DNA from: Herbaspirillum sp. CF444
GTDB lineage: Bacteria > Pseudomonadota > Gammaproteobacteria > Burkholderiales > Burkholderiaceae_D
DNA length: 64,000 bases
Direction of reading: 5' to 3'
Assembly: GCF_000282135.1 (NCBI RefSeq)
Contig: NZ_AKJW01000058.1
Location: 186,001 to 250,000 of the forward strand
The position numbers and the translations under genes were made by a program. Below, piece by piece: positions 9,927-19,601 of the stretch. The notes under the pieces are model-generated. The model was not told the origin of the DNA and ran no database searches. It was given only the letters and a program-made list of their open reading frames with translations. Every line of letters starts with the position of its first letter. Position 1 is the stretch's first letter.

Positions 9927-9932
9927 TACAAT
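9927..9932 (+). promoter_or_regulatory. Candidate -10 box for the EamA transporter gene
   Basis: TACAAT, 31 bases upstream of the preferred ATG at 9964. The ATG at 9931 would overlap this box, one reason to prefer 9964. No clear -35 hexamer is visible. Confidence 0.4.
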
Positions 9933-9963
9933 GACGGTCGCGTTTTCTTTTCTGCAGGACTAC

Positions 9964-10851
9964 ATGCAACCTATTTCGCCACGGGCCGTCGGTGCTTTGC
10001 TCGTCAATACGACCATCTGGGGCTTGTCCTGGATAGCCTTCAAATCCTTGCAGCAGCAGGGCATCCATCCGATATGGGCGACCGCGATCATTTTTTCGTT
10101 CTGCACGATCTGGCTGTTGCTGCTCAAGCGTAAATCCATTCCCGCACTGCGCAAGCATCCCGAGCTGCTGTACGTCGCGGTGGCATCCGGCGTCAACAAC
10201 ATTGCGTTCAACGGCGCCGTGGCCTTCGGCGATGTGGTGCGCGTGGTCCTGCTGTTTTATCTGATGCCGATCTGGGCCGTGATCCTGGCGCGCCTGGTGC
10301 TGCACGAACCGATCACCCGGCCTGCGGTGCTGCGTATTGCACTGGGGTTGCTTGGCGCGCTGATCGTGTTGTATCAGCCGTCCATCGGCGTGCCGCTGCC
10401 GCATGACCTGGCCGACTGGGTGGCCTTGCTCGGTGGTTTGAGCTTTGCCTTCAGCAATGTGATGTTGCGCCGTTTGCACGGCGTGGCCGATGGTGCGCGC
10501 TCGATTGCGATGCTGGGCGGCGGAGCAGTGCTGTCGCTGGCGTTGGGCGCTGCGCTCGCGGTGACCGGTGTGATTGCGTGGCCGGCTTCCATCGGCGCGC
10601 CGTCGGTGCCGACGCTGGCCTTGTGGTCGGTGCTGTTCATGATTTCCAACCTGTGCCTGCAATACGGCGTGGCGCGTCTGCCGGTCAATATCACGGCGGT
10701 TGTGATGCTGGTGGAAATCATCGTCGCCGCTGCATCGGCATGGTGGATGGGGGCGGCGGAATTGCGCGTGCAGGATTTTATCGGCGGCGCCTTGATCATC
10801 GCGACGCCATGGCTGATTCGCGACAAGCGGGTGCTGCCGTCAGGGCACTGA
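9964..10851 (+). CDS. EamA/DMT-family inner-membrane transporter
   Basis: Ten-helix drug/metabolite exporter of 295 residues with two EamA repeats. The repeat motifs are NTTIWGLSWIAFKSLQQ at the first helix, LFYLMPIWAVILARLVLHEPITR at the end of repeat 1, and VMLVEIIVAAASAWWMGAAEL at the end of repeat 2. The start is chosen at 9964 because GCAGGAC lies just upstream with good spacing. The substrate cannot be read from sequence. It is convergent with the GGDEF gene, with about 70 bases between stops and no strong terminator. Confidence 0.87.
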   Translation: MQPISPRAVGALLVNTTIWGLSWIAFKSLQQQGIHPIWATAIIFSFCTIWLLLLKRKSIPALRKHPELLYVAVASGVNNIAFNGAVAFGDVVRVVLLFYLMPIWAVILARLVLHEPITRPAVLRIALGLLGALIVLYQPSIGVPLPHDLADWVALLGGLSFAFSNVMLRRLHGVADGARSIAMLGGGAVLSLALGAALAVTGVIAWPASIGAPSVPTLALWSVLFMISNLCLQYGVARLPVNITAVVMLVEIIVAAASAWWMGAAELRVQDFIGGALIIATPWLIRDKRVLPSGH

Positions 10852-10922
10852 TGTAGAGCTCTAAGGTACATTCGTACTGTCTGCGCCGGCGCGCCTTGCC
10901 ATCGACGTTTTGTCAGTGGCCC

Positions 10923-12017
10923 TTAGTCCGCCAGCACGACGCGGTTGCGGCCGCTTTCCTTGGCGCGGTACAAGGCTTCATCGGCGCGGGCGACCAGCTT
11001 CTGGCGCGCCATGTCGGCCGGAATGCTGCGGTCCGGCGGCGTTTGCGCGGCGGCGCCGATGGAGACGGTGACTTTCAGCGCTTCGTCGGCGCCGGCGATC
11101 AGGATAGCTTGCTGGGCCACGCTGGCACGGATGCGCTCGGCAATGCGGGCAGCGTCTTGCACGGTCGCCTGCGTGAGCAGCACGATGAATTCTTCGCCGC
11201 CGTAACGGCCGAGCGAGTCGCTCAGACGCAATTCTTTTTTGATTCGTGTGGCCACTTCGCGCAACACGTCGTCGCCGCTTTGATGACCGAACTTGTCGTT
11301 GACGCGCTTGAAGTGATCAATGTCGATGAACAGGCAGGACAACGCGGAACGCTCGCGCTGGGCGCGGCCGATTTCTTCCTGCATGCGTTGTTCGATGTAG
11401 CGACGGTTGTTGACGCCGGTGAGCGGGTCGGTCAGGCCGATGTGTTTCAGGCGCTCGTTGTTGATGACGTTTTCGAGGCAAATGGCGACCACCGAGGCCA
11501 GGCGTTCGATGAAGTCGGTCGCCAGGTTGCCGGTAAAGCGTCCTTCGTGGGCGCTGCCCAGCGCCAGGTAGCCGATCGGCTTCTGATGGCGCATGAGCGG
11601 CAGCACCGCCACGCTGGCCGGCTGGTAGCTGGGAAACAGGGGAGTGTGCAGCGTCGGCTGGTACGGGCCCAGCGTCGGTTTGTCCTGAGGCAGCGACGTG
11701 CCGCCTTCGACATGGAACAGCAAATTGGGATATTCATCGAGACCGATCTGCAGGTCCTGCAGGATGCGGCGGATGTCGAAATCGTGGTCGATCAGGGTGA
11801 GGGTGACGATTTCCAGATTGAACGTGTTCGGCATCAGCAAGGATACCGTTTCAATCAGGTCGCGGAATTCGCCGGAGCCGATCAGGCGCAGGTCGAAAGC
11901 CTGATGGCGCTGCATGATCTGCTGGTTGATGCGTGCTTGCTCCAGGAGATCCTGCATCTCAGCATGCAACTGCTGATTCTCTTCGATCAATGCTTGAGTG
12001 TCGACAGCGCTTTTCAT
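10923..12017 (-). CDS. Diguanylate cyclase: DUF484/GAF-like sensor plus GGDEF
   Basis: Makes cyclic di-GMP from two GTP. In this 364-residue protein the N-terminal part starts with a coiled-coil segment (about 5-35) and continues into a DUF484/GAF-like domain (about 40-180). The GGDEF domain carries the active-site motif GGEEF at 273-277 and an intact inhibitory I-site RLSD (264-267), five residues upstream. It has no membrane segment, so it is a soluble sensor-cyclase. A possible functional counterpart, the EAL protein at 58801, is in the same window but far away. No operon partner is evident. Confidence 0.93.
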   Translation of the reverse strand: MKSAVDTQALIEENQQLHAEMQDLLEQARINQQIMQRHQAFDLRLIGSGEFRDLIETVSLLMPNTFNLEIVTLTLIDHDFDIRRILQDLQIGLDEYPNLLFHVEGGTSLPQDKPTLGPYQPTLHTPLFPSYQPASVAVLPLMRHQKPIGYLALGSAHEGRFTGNLATDFIERLASVVAICLENVINNERLKHIGLTDPLTGVNNRRYIEQRMQEEIGRAQRERSALSCLFIDIDHFKRVNDKFGHQSGDDVLREVATRIKKELRLSDSLGRYGGEEFIVLLTQATVQDAARIAERIRASVAQQAILIAGADEALKVTVSIGAAAQTPPDRSIPADMARQKLVARADEALYRAKESGRNRVVLAD

Positions 12018-12132
12018 CGTTGATCCGGTCTTGCAGCCGCTCTTTTTCCCTAACGTGGTGCATGCCGCCCACGTTCCCTGTTGCCCGCGGCGCCATATTC
12101 AATCGGCATCACGAGGGCGCACAAGCTTACCA

Positions 12133-13041
12133 TTACCGCGCTGCGGATGGCGATAGACCGGTAAAAAATCGTTCGCCCATTTCTTCCAGCCCCAGCGATT
12201 GCAAGACTTCCTGCAGGCGCTCGGTCGGTCGTTTGCGCGGCAGGTCCTTGTAGCGGGCGATGATCAGTTCGTTCTTCATCGAGTGTTCCCAGCCGACCAA
12301 TTCGGTGACGCTGACCTGGTAGCCGTGCGCTTCCAGTTGCAGGCAACGCAGCACATTGGTGACCTGGCTGCCGAATTCGCGCGTGTGCAGCGGATGGCGC
12401 CAGAGTTCGGTCAGCGACGTGCGGCCCAGCGACTGGCCCTTGTTGCGGTTGAGAACCGAAGCGACTTCGGCCTGGCAGCAGGGCACCAGCACCATGAATT
12501 GCGCCTGTTTTTTCAGCGCGAAATGGATAGCGTCGTCGGTCGCGGTGTCGCAGGCATGCAGCGCCGTGACCATGTCGATCTGCGCGGGCAGGGCGGGCGA
12601 TTCGATCGAATCGGCCACCGACAGGTTGAGGAAGGACATGCCGGGGAAGCCGAGGCGTCGTGCCAGCTCGCTCGATTTCTGCACCAGTTCTTCGCGGGTT
12701 TCGATGCCGTAGATGCGCGAGGCACCCTCCAGCGATTTGAAAAACAGGTCGTACAGGATGAAGCCGAGATAGGACTTGCCGGCGCCGTGATCGACCACGC
12801 TGACATCGGGATGCCGGCCGCGGATTTCCTGCAGCAGCGGCTCGATGAACTGGTACAGGTGGTAGACCTGCTTGAGCTTGCGACGGCTGTCCTGGTTCAG
12901 CTTGCCGTCGCGCGTCAGGATGTGCAGTTCCTTGAGCAGCTCGATCGATTGACCGGGGCGGATATCGGGAATGGCCGTCGCTGTACCGGCGCCTGCGGCA
13001 GCGCCGGCCGCCGCAGGTTTGGTTTGCTTCTTGCTGCTCAT
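12133..13041 (-). CDS. SAM-dependent methyltransferase, family-32 type
   Basis: Start set at the ATG at 13041 (MSSKKQTKPAAAG), giving 302 residues; the frame stays open upstream to 13581, but that part lies antisense to ychF and is not protein-like. An Ala/Thr-rich linker precedes the domain. The SAM loop is VVDHGAGKSYLGFIL, with an acidic strand-2 end in YGIETREEL. Then come ALHACDTATDDAI and VLVPCCQAE, a pair of motifs seen in the Methyltransf_32/TRM13-like group. The substrate is unknown; RNA is a reasonable guess from the family. It lies 29 bases downstream of ychF and is probably cotranscribed. Confidence 0.82.
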   Translation of the reverse strand: MSSKKQTKPAAAGAAAGAGTATAIPDIRPGQSIELLKELHILTRDGKLNQDSRRKLKQVYHLYQFIEPLLQEIRGRHPDVSVVDHGAGKSYLGFILYDLFFKSLEGASRIYGIETREELVQKSSELARRLGFPGMSFLNLSVADSIESPALPAQIDMVTALHACDTATDDAIHFALKKQAQFMVLVPCCQAEVASVLNRNKGQSLGRTSLTELWRHPLHTREFGSQVTNVLRCLQLEAHGYQVSVTELVGWEHSMKNELIIARYKDLPRKRPTERLQEVLQSLGLEEMGERFFTGLSPSAAR

Positions 13042-13070
13042 GGAATGTGCCGGTAGGTCAGACGAACTGC

Positions 13071-14162
<1,092 letters not shown>

Positions 14163-14191
14163 GACAAAATTCTTTCTTGATCAAAAGCGGT

Positions 14192-14197
14192 ATTGTA
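14192..14197 (-). promoter_or_regulatory. Candidate -10 box for ychF
   Basis: ATTGTA on the plus strand, that is TACAAT reading toward ychF, 30 bases upstream of its ATG. No convincing -35 is seen. Spacing is right for a short leader. Confidence 0.4.
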
Positions 14198-14437
14198 GCA
14201 AGTCGGGCCGCCTAACTATAGCTTTAGGCGCGGTTTGGCCGCTTGCGGACGCAGGCTTCGGCAAAGCCGGGAGGATCGTCGGGCAATTTGCAAAAACACG
14301 GCAAGAATGCCGCAACGCACCAGGAATGGTGCGCTGAAGTGTTTCCAATTTGTTTCTGTATGTTAAAAGGCGGGTCTGGCGTTGGTTTGTATTTACACTC
14401 GCTATGGCCTGGTCAAAAGCAATTGTTCTTTTTGCTC

Positions 14438-14443
14438 TACAAT
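14438..14443 (+). promoter_or_regulatory. Candidate -10 box for the mla operon
   Basis: TACAAT, 18 bases upstream of the proposed TTG start of mlaF. A ribosome-binding GGAG follows at 14453-14456. The -35 region is not clear. The rest of the 14163-14461 gap shows no gene. Confidence 0.4.
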
Positions 14444-14461
14444 GTCGCCTTTGGAGAATTC

Positions 14462-15277
14462 TTGGTACTCGTCTTGCCTAACATCGTAGAAATCCGAGAC
14501 TTACACTTTGGTTATGGGGACCGCCCGATCCTGTCGGGCCTCCGCATGGACTTCCCGCGTGGAAAAGTGATCGCCGTCATGGGCGGTTCCGGTTCCGGCA
14601 AAACCACGATCCTGCGCCTGATCGGCGGCCAGTTGCGGCCGCAATCCGGCAGCCTGGCCGTGGACGGCCAGAACGTGCCGACGCTGGATACCTCCGGACT
14701 CTATCTGTTGCGCCGCAAGATGGGCATGCTGTTCCAGAACGGCGCGCTGTTTACCGACATGACGGTGTTCGACAACGTCGCTTTCCCGCTGCACGAACAT
14801 ACCAATCTGCCGGAAGAACTGATTCGCGACCTGGTGTTGCTCAAGCTCAACGCCGTCGGCCTGCGCAATGCCGCGGCCCTGAAACCGGCCGAGATTTCCG
14901 GCGGCATGGCGCGCCGCGTGGCGCTGGCGCGTGCAATTGCGTTGGATCCGGCGCTGATCATGTACGACGAGCCGTTCGCCGGTCTCGATCCGATTTCCAT
15001 GGGCGTGACCGCCAACCTGATCCGCAAGCTCAACGACGCGCTGGGATCGACGTCGATCCTGGTGTCGCATGACGTCAATGAATCGTTCGCCATCGCCGAT
15101 TACGTCTACTTCCTCTCGGAAGGCAGGATCGTCGCGCAAGGCACGCCGGACGAGATGCGCGCCTCGCAGGATCCTTACGTCAAGCAATTCGTGCACGCCG
15201 AGGCCGACGGTCCGGTGCCGTTCCACTATCCGGGCCGCTCGCTGGCAGAGGACGTCGGCCTGGGAGGGCAGCAATGA
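14462..15277 (+). CDS. mlaF: Phospholipid transport ABC ATPase MlaF
   Basis: ATPase of the MlaFEDB complex, which moves phospholipids between the inner membrane and periplasmic MlaC. The start is taken as TTG at 14462 (MVLVLPNIVEIRDLHF): it sits 5 bases after GGAG, no ATG is near the conserved N-terminus, and the upstream open frame has no ABC sequence. Length is 271 residues. Walker A is GGSGSGKTTILR, the Q-loop is MLFQNGALFTDM, the signature is ISGGMARRVALARA, Walker B is IMYDEPFAGLD, and the switch is VSHDVNESF. It overlaps mlaE by 4 bases. Confidence 0.93.
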   Translation: MVLVLPNIVEIRDLHFGYGDRPILSGLRMDFPRGKVIAVMGGSGSGKTTILRLIGGQLRPQSGSLAVDGQNVPTLDTSGLYLLRRKMGMLFQNGALFTDMTVFDNVAFPLHEHTNLPEELIRDLVLLKLNAVGLRNAAALKPAEISGGMARRVALARAIALDPALIMYDEPFAGLDPISMGVTANLIRKLNDALGSTSILVSHDVNESFAIADYVYFLSEGRIVAQGTPDEMRASQDPYVKQFVHAEADGPVPFHYPGRSLAEDVGLGGQQ

Positions 15278-16053
15278 TTTCAGGTTTCTTCGCTGCAATC
15301 GGTCGTACCGTGCGCGAGTTCGTGCTGGGTCTCGGCTTCGCCGCGCGCATGTTCTGGACCGTGGTGCGTTCGTCCGGCGGCCTGTGGCGCCGTCCGCGTC
15401 TGATCACGGACCAGATCCACTTCATCGGCAACTACTCGCTGGTGATCATTGCAGTCTCGGGCTTGTTCGTTGGTTTCGTGCTGGGTTTGCAGGGCTATTA
15501 CACACTCAATAAATACGGCTCCGAACAGGCGCTGGGCTTGCTGGTGGCCTTGTCGCTGACGCGCGAGCTCGGTCCGGTGGTGACGGCCTTGCTGTTCGCC
15601 GGTCGCGCCGGCACCTCGCTGACGGCGGAAATCGGCCTGATGAAAGCCGGCGAGCAACTCTCCGCGATGGAAATGATGGCGGTCGATCCTTTGCAGCGCG
15701 TGATTGCGCCGCGTTTCTGGGCGGGTGTTGTTGCCATGCCCGTGCTGGCGGCAATTTTTAGTGCTGTCGGTGTGATCGGTGGTTATATTGTGGGTGTGCT
15801 CATGATCGGCGTGGACGAAGGCGCGTTCTGGTCGCAGATGCAGGGCGGCGTGGATGTCTGGAACGACATTGCCAACGGCGTGCTCAAGAGCGTGGTTTTC
15901 GGTATTGCGGTAACCTTTGTTGCCCTGTACCAAGGATATGAAGCCAAGCCGACGCCCGAAGGCGTCGCGCGGGCGACGACCCGCACCGTGGTGATCGCTT
16001 CGCTGATGGTGCTGGGACTGGACTTCTTGCTGACGGCGCTGATGTTCAGCTGA
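15274..16053 (+). CDS. mlaE: Phospholipid transport permease MlaE
   Basis: Inner-membrane permease of 259 residues, DUF140/MlaE family. Recognisable are the HFIGNYSLVIIAVSGLFVGFVLGLQ region, the conserved ELGPVVTALLFAGRAGTSLTAEIG block and the C-terminal KSVVFGIAVTFVALYQGYEA segment. There are about five membrane segments. ATGA overlap with mlaF shows translational coupling. mlaD begins 101 bases later. Confidence 0.95.
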   Translation: MISGFFAAIGRTVREFVLGLGFAARMFWTVVRSSGGLWRRPRLITDQIHFIGNYSLVIIAVSGLFVGFVLGLQGYYTLNKYGSEQALGLLVALSLTRELGPVVTALLFAGRAGTSLTAEIGLMKAGEQLSAMEMMAVDPLQRVIAPRFWAGVVAMPVLAAIFSAVGVIGGYIVGVLMIGVDEGAFWSQMQGGVDVWNDIANGVLKSVVFGIAVTFVALYQGYEAKPTPEGVARATTRTVVIASLMVLGLDFLLTALMFS

Positions 16054-16154
16054 GCAAGACGGTCGGCAGGTGAAAAGGCAAGTCTGCAACAAAGCGGGTC
16101 ACGATCATGCATTTCGCATCGCAGACTTCGGATTGATTTTTAGGATGGCAAGGT

Positions 16155-16631
16155 ATGCAACGTAAAACATTGGACGTGTGGGTGGGTTTGTTTGTCTTGC
16201 TGGGCGCAGCAGCTTTGATTTTCCTGGCGCTGAAGGCCGGCAACATGAACTCGTTCTCGTTTAGCCAGAAGACGTACGCGATCACGACCAAGTTTGACAA
16301 CATCGGCGGCCTCAAGGCGCGCGCGGCGGTCAAGAGCGCCGGCGTGGTGGTCGGCCGGGTCGATTCGATCAGGTTCGACGACAAGACATTTCAGGCATTG
16401 GTGACGCTCAACATGGACGAGCGTTATCAGTTTCCAAAAGATAGTTCCGCCAAGATCCTGACTTCGGGTCTGCTTGGGGAGCAATACATCGGTATCGAAC
16501 CGGGGGGTGATGTAAAAAATCTGGCGGCGGGCGACACGATCAAGCTGACGCAATCGGCGATCGTGCTGGAGAACCTGATCAGCCAGTTCTTATATAGCAA
16601 GGCAGCAGAGGGAAAGGATAATTCAAAATGA
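16155..16631 (+). CDS. mlaD: MCE-domain lipid-binding protein MlaD
   Basis: Single-span inner-membrane protein with one MCE domain, which forms the hexameric periplasmic ring of the Mla complex. In 158 residues the N-terminal anchor is VWVGLFVLLGAAALIFLAL (about 8-26), followed by the MCE motifs FDNIGGLKARAAVKSAGVVVGRV and LTSGLLGEQYIGIEPGG. The short C-terminal helix ends LISQFLYSKAAE, as in other MlaD proteins. The stop overlaps the mlaA start by 4 bases. Confidence 0.95.
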   Translation: MQRKTLDVWVGLFVLLGAAALIFLALKAGNMNSFSFSQKTYAITTKFDNIGGLKARAAVKSAGVVVGRVDSIRFDDKTFQALVTLNMDERYQFPKDSSAKILTSGLLGEQYIGIEPGGDVKNLAAGDTIKLTQSAIVLENLISQFLYSKAAEGKDNSK

Positions 16632-17341
16632 AAACCGCAGCTCGCATCAGTACGCTGGCCATGGTCGCCGCGCTCAGTGGTTGCGCAACGTCTAACAACC
16701 CGAACGATCCGCTCGAAGGTTTCAACCGCGCGATGTTCAGTTTCAACGATACGGTCGACAAGGTGGCGTTGAAGCCGGCCGCACAGGCTTATCAATTCGT
16801 CCTGCCCGAGTTCGTGCAGACCGGCATCGGCAACTTCTTCGGCAACATCGGCGACCTGTGGTCGGCCGTGAACCAGATTCTGCAAGGTCGTGTCGAAACC
16901 GGCGTGACCAGCTTCATGCGCGTCGCCGTCAATACCACTTTCGGCCTCGGCGGCGTGCTGGACGTCAGTACCGAAGCGCGCCTGCCGAAGCAGAAATCCG
17001 ATTTCGGCCAGACGCTGGGCAAGTGGGGCGTAGGCTCCGGTCCTTATGTCGTGCTGCCGTTGCTGGGCCCGTCGACCGTGCGCGACACCGCTGCTTTGCC
17101 TGCCGACTTCTACGGCGATCTGTGGAGCTACAAGAAGCCGGTGCGCTGGCGTAACGTCGGTTCCGTGGTGCGCGTGATCGACAAGCGCGCGCAGTTGCTG
17201 GATGCGTCCAACCTGCTGGAAGACGCCGCTCTGGACAAGTACGATTTCGTTCGCGATACGTATCTGCAAAGCCGCCAGTCGCAGATCGACGGCAACAAGG
17301 ACGATGGCAAGTCGACCAAGGAAGAAGTCGTCAAGCCGTAA
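16628..17341 (+). CDS. mlaA: Outer-membrane lipoprotein MlaA (VacJ)
   Basis: Lipoprotein that removes mislocalised phospholipids from the outer leaflet of the outer membrane. A lipobox LSGC ends the signal at about residue 19 (C19). It has 237 residues. The family signature DPLEGFNRAMFSFNDTVDKV comes directly after, then FFGNIGDLWSAVNQILQG, and KSDFGQTLGKWGVGSGPYVVLPLLGPSTVRD. Having mlaA inside the mla operon, between mlaD and mlaC, is the common betaproteobacterial layout, unlike E. coli where mlaA is separate. Confidence 0.96.
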   Translation: MKTAARISTLAMVAALSGCATSNNPNDPLEGFNRAMFSFNDTVDKVALKPAAQAYQFVLPEFVQTGIGNFFGNIGDLWSAVNQILQGRVETGVTSFMRVAVNTTFGLGGVLDVSTEARLPKQKSDFGQTLGKWGVGSGPYVVLPLLGPSTVRDTAALPADFYGDLWSYKKPVRWRNVGSVVRVIDKRAQLLDASNLLEDAALDKYDFVRDTYLQSRQSQIDGNKDDGKSTKEEVVKP

Positions 17342-17372
17342 CAGTGCACTGTCAGCAATACTGCTGGCTCAA

Positions 17373-17397
17373 GCCGGGCGCTGCAAATGCGCCCGGC
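17373..17397 (+). other. Perfect GC-rich hairpin between mlaA and mlaC
   Basis: GCCGGGCGC (17373-17381) pairs with GCGCCCGGC (17389-17397) around a 7-base loop. No T run follows, so it is not a standard terminator; it could attenuate or protect the upstream mRNA. The flanking 194-base gap has no gene. Confidence 0.5.
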
Positions 17398-17535
17398 GTC
17401 ACTTGAAAAAACGGGGAATGCCACCAACTGCTGTTTCCCGTATCCGTTTGGAACCGGCAACGCCATGCGGGCTCCAATTGTGGCAAAGTGGCCGCCGTGG
17501 TCGGCGCAAGCAGTTAATCAATGGATCTATAGACT

Positions 17536-18171
17536 ATGAACATGCTCTCTAAATTATTGGCAATCGCCCTGTCGGTTTCCGCACTGACATTCGCTTCTGC
17601 CGCTTCCGCGCAAGAAGCGCCGGACGCCCTGGTCAAGCGCATCAGCGAAGACGTGCTGAACACCGCCAAGAGCGACAAGGACATCCAGGCCGGCAACATC
17701 GGTCGCATTGTCGCGCTGGTTGAAGAAAAAATCCTGCCCTACGTCGACTCCGAGCGCATGACTGCGCTGGCAGCCGGCCGCTACTGGCGCCAGGCGACGC
17801 CGGAACAGCAAAAACAGCTGATGACCGAATTCCGCAGCCTGCTGATTTACACCTACTCCGGCGCGTTGTCGCAAGTGCGTGACCAGAAGATCGAATACAA
17901 GCCGCTGCGCGCAGATCCTGCAGACACCGAAGTCGAAGTCCGCTCGCAAGTGATCCAGTCGCGCGGCGAACCGATCCAGCTGAGCTATCGCCTGGAAAAA
18001 CTGGCGACCGGCTGGAAGCTGTATGACGTCAACGTCATGGGCGCATGGCTGGTGGAAGCCTACAAGGGCACGTTCCAGAGCGAAATCACCAAGGGCGGCA
18101 TCGACGGCCTGATCAAGAGCCTGTCGGACAAGAACAAGCAGCTGGCTGCCCGTTCTTCCGCCAAGAAGTAA
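17536..18171 (+). CDS. mlaC: Periplasmic phospholipid-binding protein MlaC
   Basis: Soluble periplasmic carrier that ferries phospholipid between MlaA and MlaFEDB. It has 211 residues, with the signal peptide ending in FASAASAQEA. Family features are the PDALVKRISEDVLNT opening, KILPYVDSERMTALAAGRYWRQATPEQQ, and the lipid-pocket segment GWKLYDVNVMGAWLVEAYKGTFQSEI. The C-terminus is Lys/Ser-rich. It is preceded by the hairpin at 17373 and followed 36 bases later by mlaB. Confidence 0.95.
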   Translation: MNMLSKLLAIALSVSALTFASAASAQEAPDALVKRISEDVLNTAKSDKDIQAGNIGRIVALVEEKILPYVDSERMTALAAGRYWRQATPEQQKQLMTEFRSLLIYTYSGALSQVRDQKIEYKPLRADPADTEVEVRSQVIQSRGEPIQLSYRLEKLATGWKLYDVNVMGAWLVEAYKGTFQSEITKGGIDGLIKSLSDKNKQLAARSSAKK

Positions 18172-18207
18172 TCGTCGCACTACGGTAAACCCACAGGAAA
18201 CCTTGCC

Positions 18208-18492
18208 ATGTTCAAACCAGGCGCCACGCTGACCGTCGACAATGCCACTGCCACGCTGGCGGCAGGCTTGCAAGCCATTGCAGGCGGTCAGTCGGCAATC
18301 GACCTGAGCGACGTGGCGACGGTCGATTCGTCCGCCGTGGCGACATTGTTGGCCTGGCAACGCGCGGCAAAACAAAAAGGCCTGGCTTTGCAGTTCGGCG
18401 TCCTGCCGGCCAATCTGCAAAGCCTGGTCGACTTGTACGGCGCTGCTTCCCTGCTGGGTGCGCCGACCTCGGCTTCAGACCGACATCACTGA
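18208..18492 (+). CDS. mlaB: STAS-domain protein MlaB
   Basis: Small cytoplasmic STAS protein of 94 residues that binds and stabilises MlaF. The STAS motif with the conserved serine is IDLSDVATVDSSAVATLLAW. The position after mlaC completes mlaFEDACB. Identification rests on the STAS pattern plus the operon context; the sequence alone would only give an anti-sigma-antagonist fold. Confidence 0.9.
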   Translation: MFKPGATLTVDNATATLAAGLQAIAGGQSAIDLSDVATVDSSAVATLLAWQRAAKQKGLALQFGVLPANLQSLVDLYGAASLLGAPTSASDRHH

Positions 18493-18592
18493 TCTCCTTC
18501 CCGTTGTCATCGGGCCATCAGGCCGGTAGTAAGCGTTCCCCTTCAGCGCCCCTCTTTGCTTTGCCGTTCCGGCTGCAAGATCGGAAATCCCC

Positions 18593-18598
18593 TATAAT
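18593..18598 (+). promoter_or_regulatory. Candidate -10 box for the ABC-2 exporter operon
   Basis: Consensus TATAAT, 92 bases upstream of the ATG at 18690, in the 197-base gap after mlaB. No -35 at standard spacing is obvious. Confidence 0.4.
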
Positions 18599-18689
18599 CC
18601 AACGTTTCGCCGCACCGAGTATTGCCTTGATGCAAAAGGCTTGCGGCATGTTTTGTTTTCTCACCGTGTCCTAAAAGCGCACCAAAAAA

Positions 18690-19601
18690 ATGGCTGCTCT
18701 ACAGATTAACAATGTCGAAAAACGCTACCAGTCGCTGCAAGCGCTGGGCGGTGTTTCGCTCTCGATAGAAGAGGGCGAGTTTTTCGGCCTGCTCGGCCCC
18801 AACGGGGCCGGCAAAACCACGCTGATTTCCATCATCGCGGGTTTGAATCGCGCCGATTCGGGTTCGGTCACCATCCACGGGCATGACGTCGTCAGCGACT
18901 ATCGCGCCGCGCGCACCAAGCTCGGCGTGGTGCCGCAGGAACTGGTGTTCGATCCGTTCTTCACCGTGCGCGAGACCTTGCGCATGCAGTCCGGCTATTT
19001 CGGCCTGAAGAACAACGACAAGTGGATCGATGAGGTAATGGACAACCTCGACCTGACCAACAAGGCCGACACCAACATGCGCGCCTTGTCCGGCGGCATG
19101 AAGCGTCGCGTGCTGGTGGCCCAGGCGCTGGTGCACAAGCCGCCCGTGATCGTGCTCGACGAGCCGACCGCAGGCGTCGACGTCGAATTGCGCCAGACCT
19201 TGTGGAAGTTCATCGGCCGTCTCAATCGCGAAGGCCACACTATCGTCCTGACCACGCACTATCTGGAAGAAGCGCAGGCGCTGTGCAACCGCATCGCCAT
19301 GCTGAAGCTGGGCAAGGTCGTGGCGCTCGATTCAACCGATGCGCTGATCAAGCGTATTTCCGGTTCGCAACTGGTGTTGCGCCTGAAGTCGGGCGGCTTG
19401 CCCGACAGCTTGCGCGCGCTGGCGACGCATCCCGAAGAATTGTTGTCGGGCTTGAAATACACGTTGCGCGTGAACGACTACAACGACGTCGAGCCGATTC
19501 TGTCGGCGTTGCGTCAGGGCGGCGCCGTCATCGACGACATGCAGCTGCAACAGGCCGATCTGGAAGACGTCTTCATCCAGATCATGGAAGGTGCCAAATG
19601 A
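18690..19601 (+). CDS. ABC-2 type exporter, ATP-binding subunit (YadG-like)
   Basis: ATPase of 303 residues. Motifs are GPNGAGKTTLISII (Walker A), GVVPQELVFDPFFTVRETLR (Q-loop), LSGGMKRRVLVAQA (signature), VIVLDEPTAGVD (Walker B) and TTHYLEEAQ (switch). The C-terminal 70 residues form the extra domain common in ABC-2 exporters. The stop overlaps the permease start by 4 bases. The pair lies between mla and bolA-murA, a conserved betaproteobacterial location. The substrate is not known to me. Confidence 0.92.
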   Translation: MAALQINNVEKRYQSLQALGGVSLSIEEGEFFGLLGPNGAGKTTLISIIAGLNRADSGSVTIHGHDVVSDYRAARTKLGVVPQELVFDPFFTVRETLRMQSGYFGLKNNDKWIDEVMDNLDLTNKADTNMRALSGGMKRRVLVAQALVHKPPVIVLDEPTAGVDVELRQTLWKFIGRLNREGHTIVLTTHYLEEAQALCNRIAMLKLGKVVALDSTDALIKRISGSQLVLRLKSGGLPDSLRALATHPEELLSGLKYTLRVNDYNDVEPILSALRQGGAVIDDMQLQQADLEDVFIQIMEGAK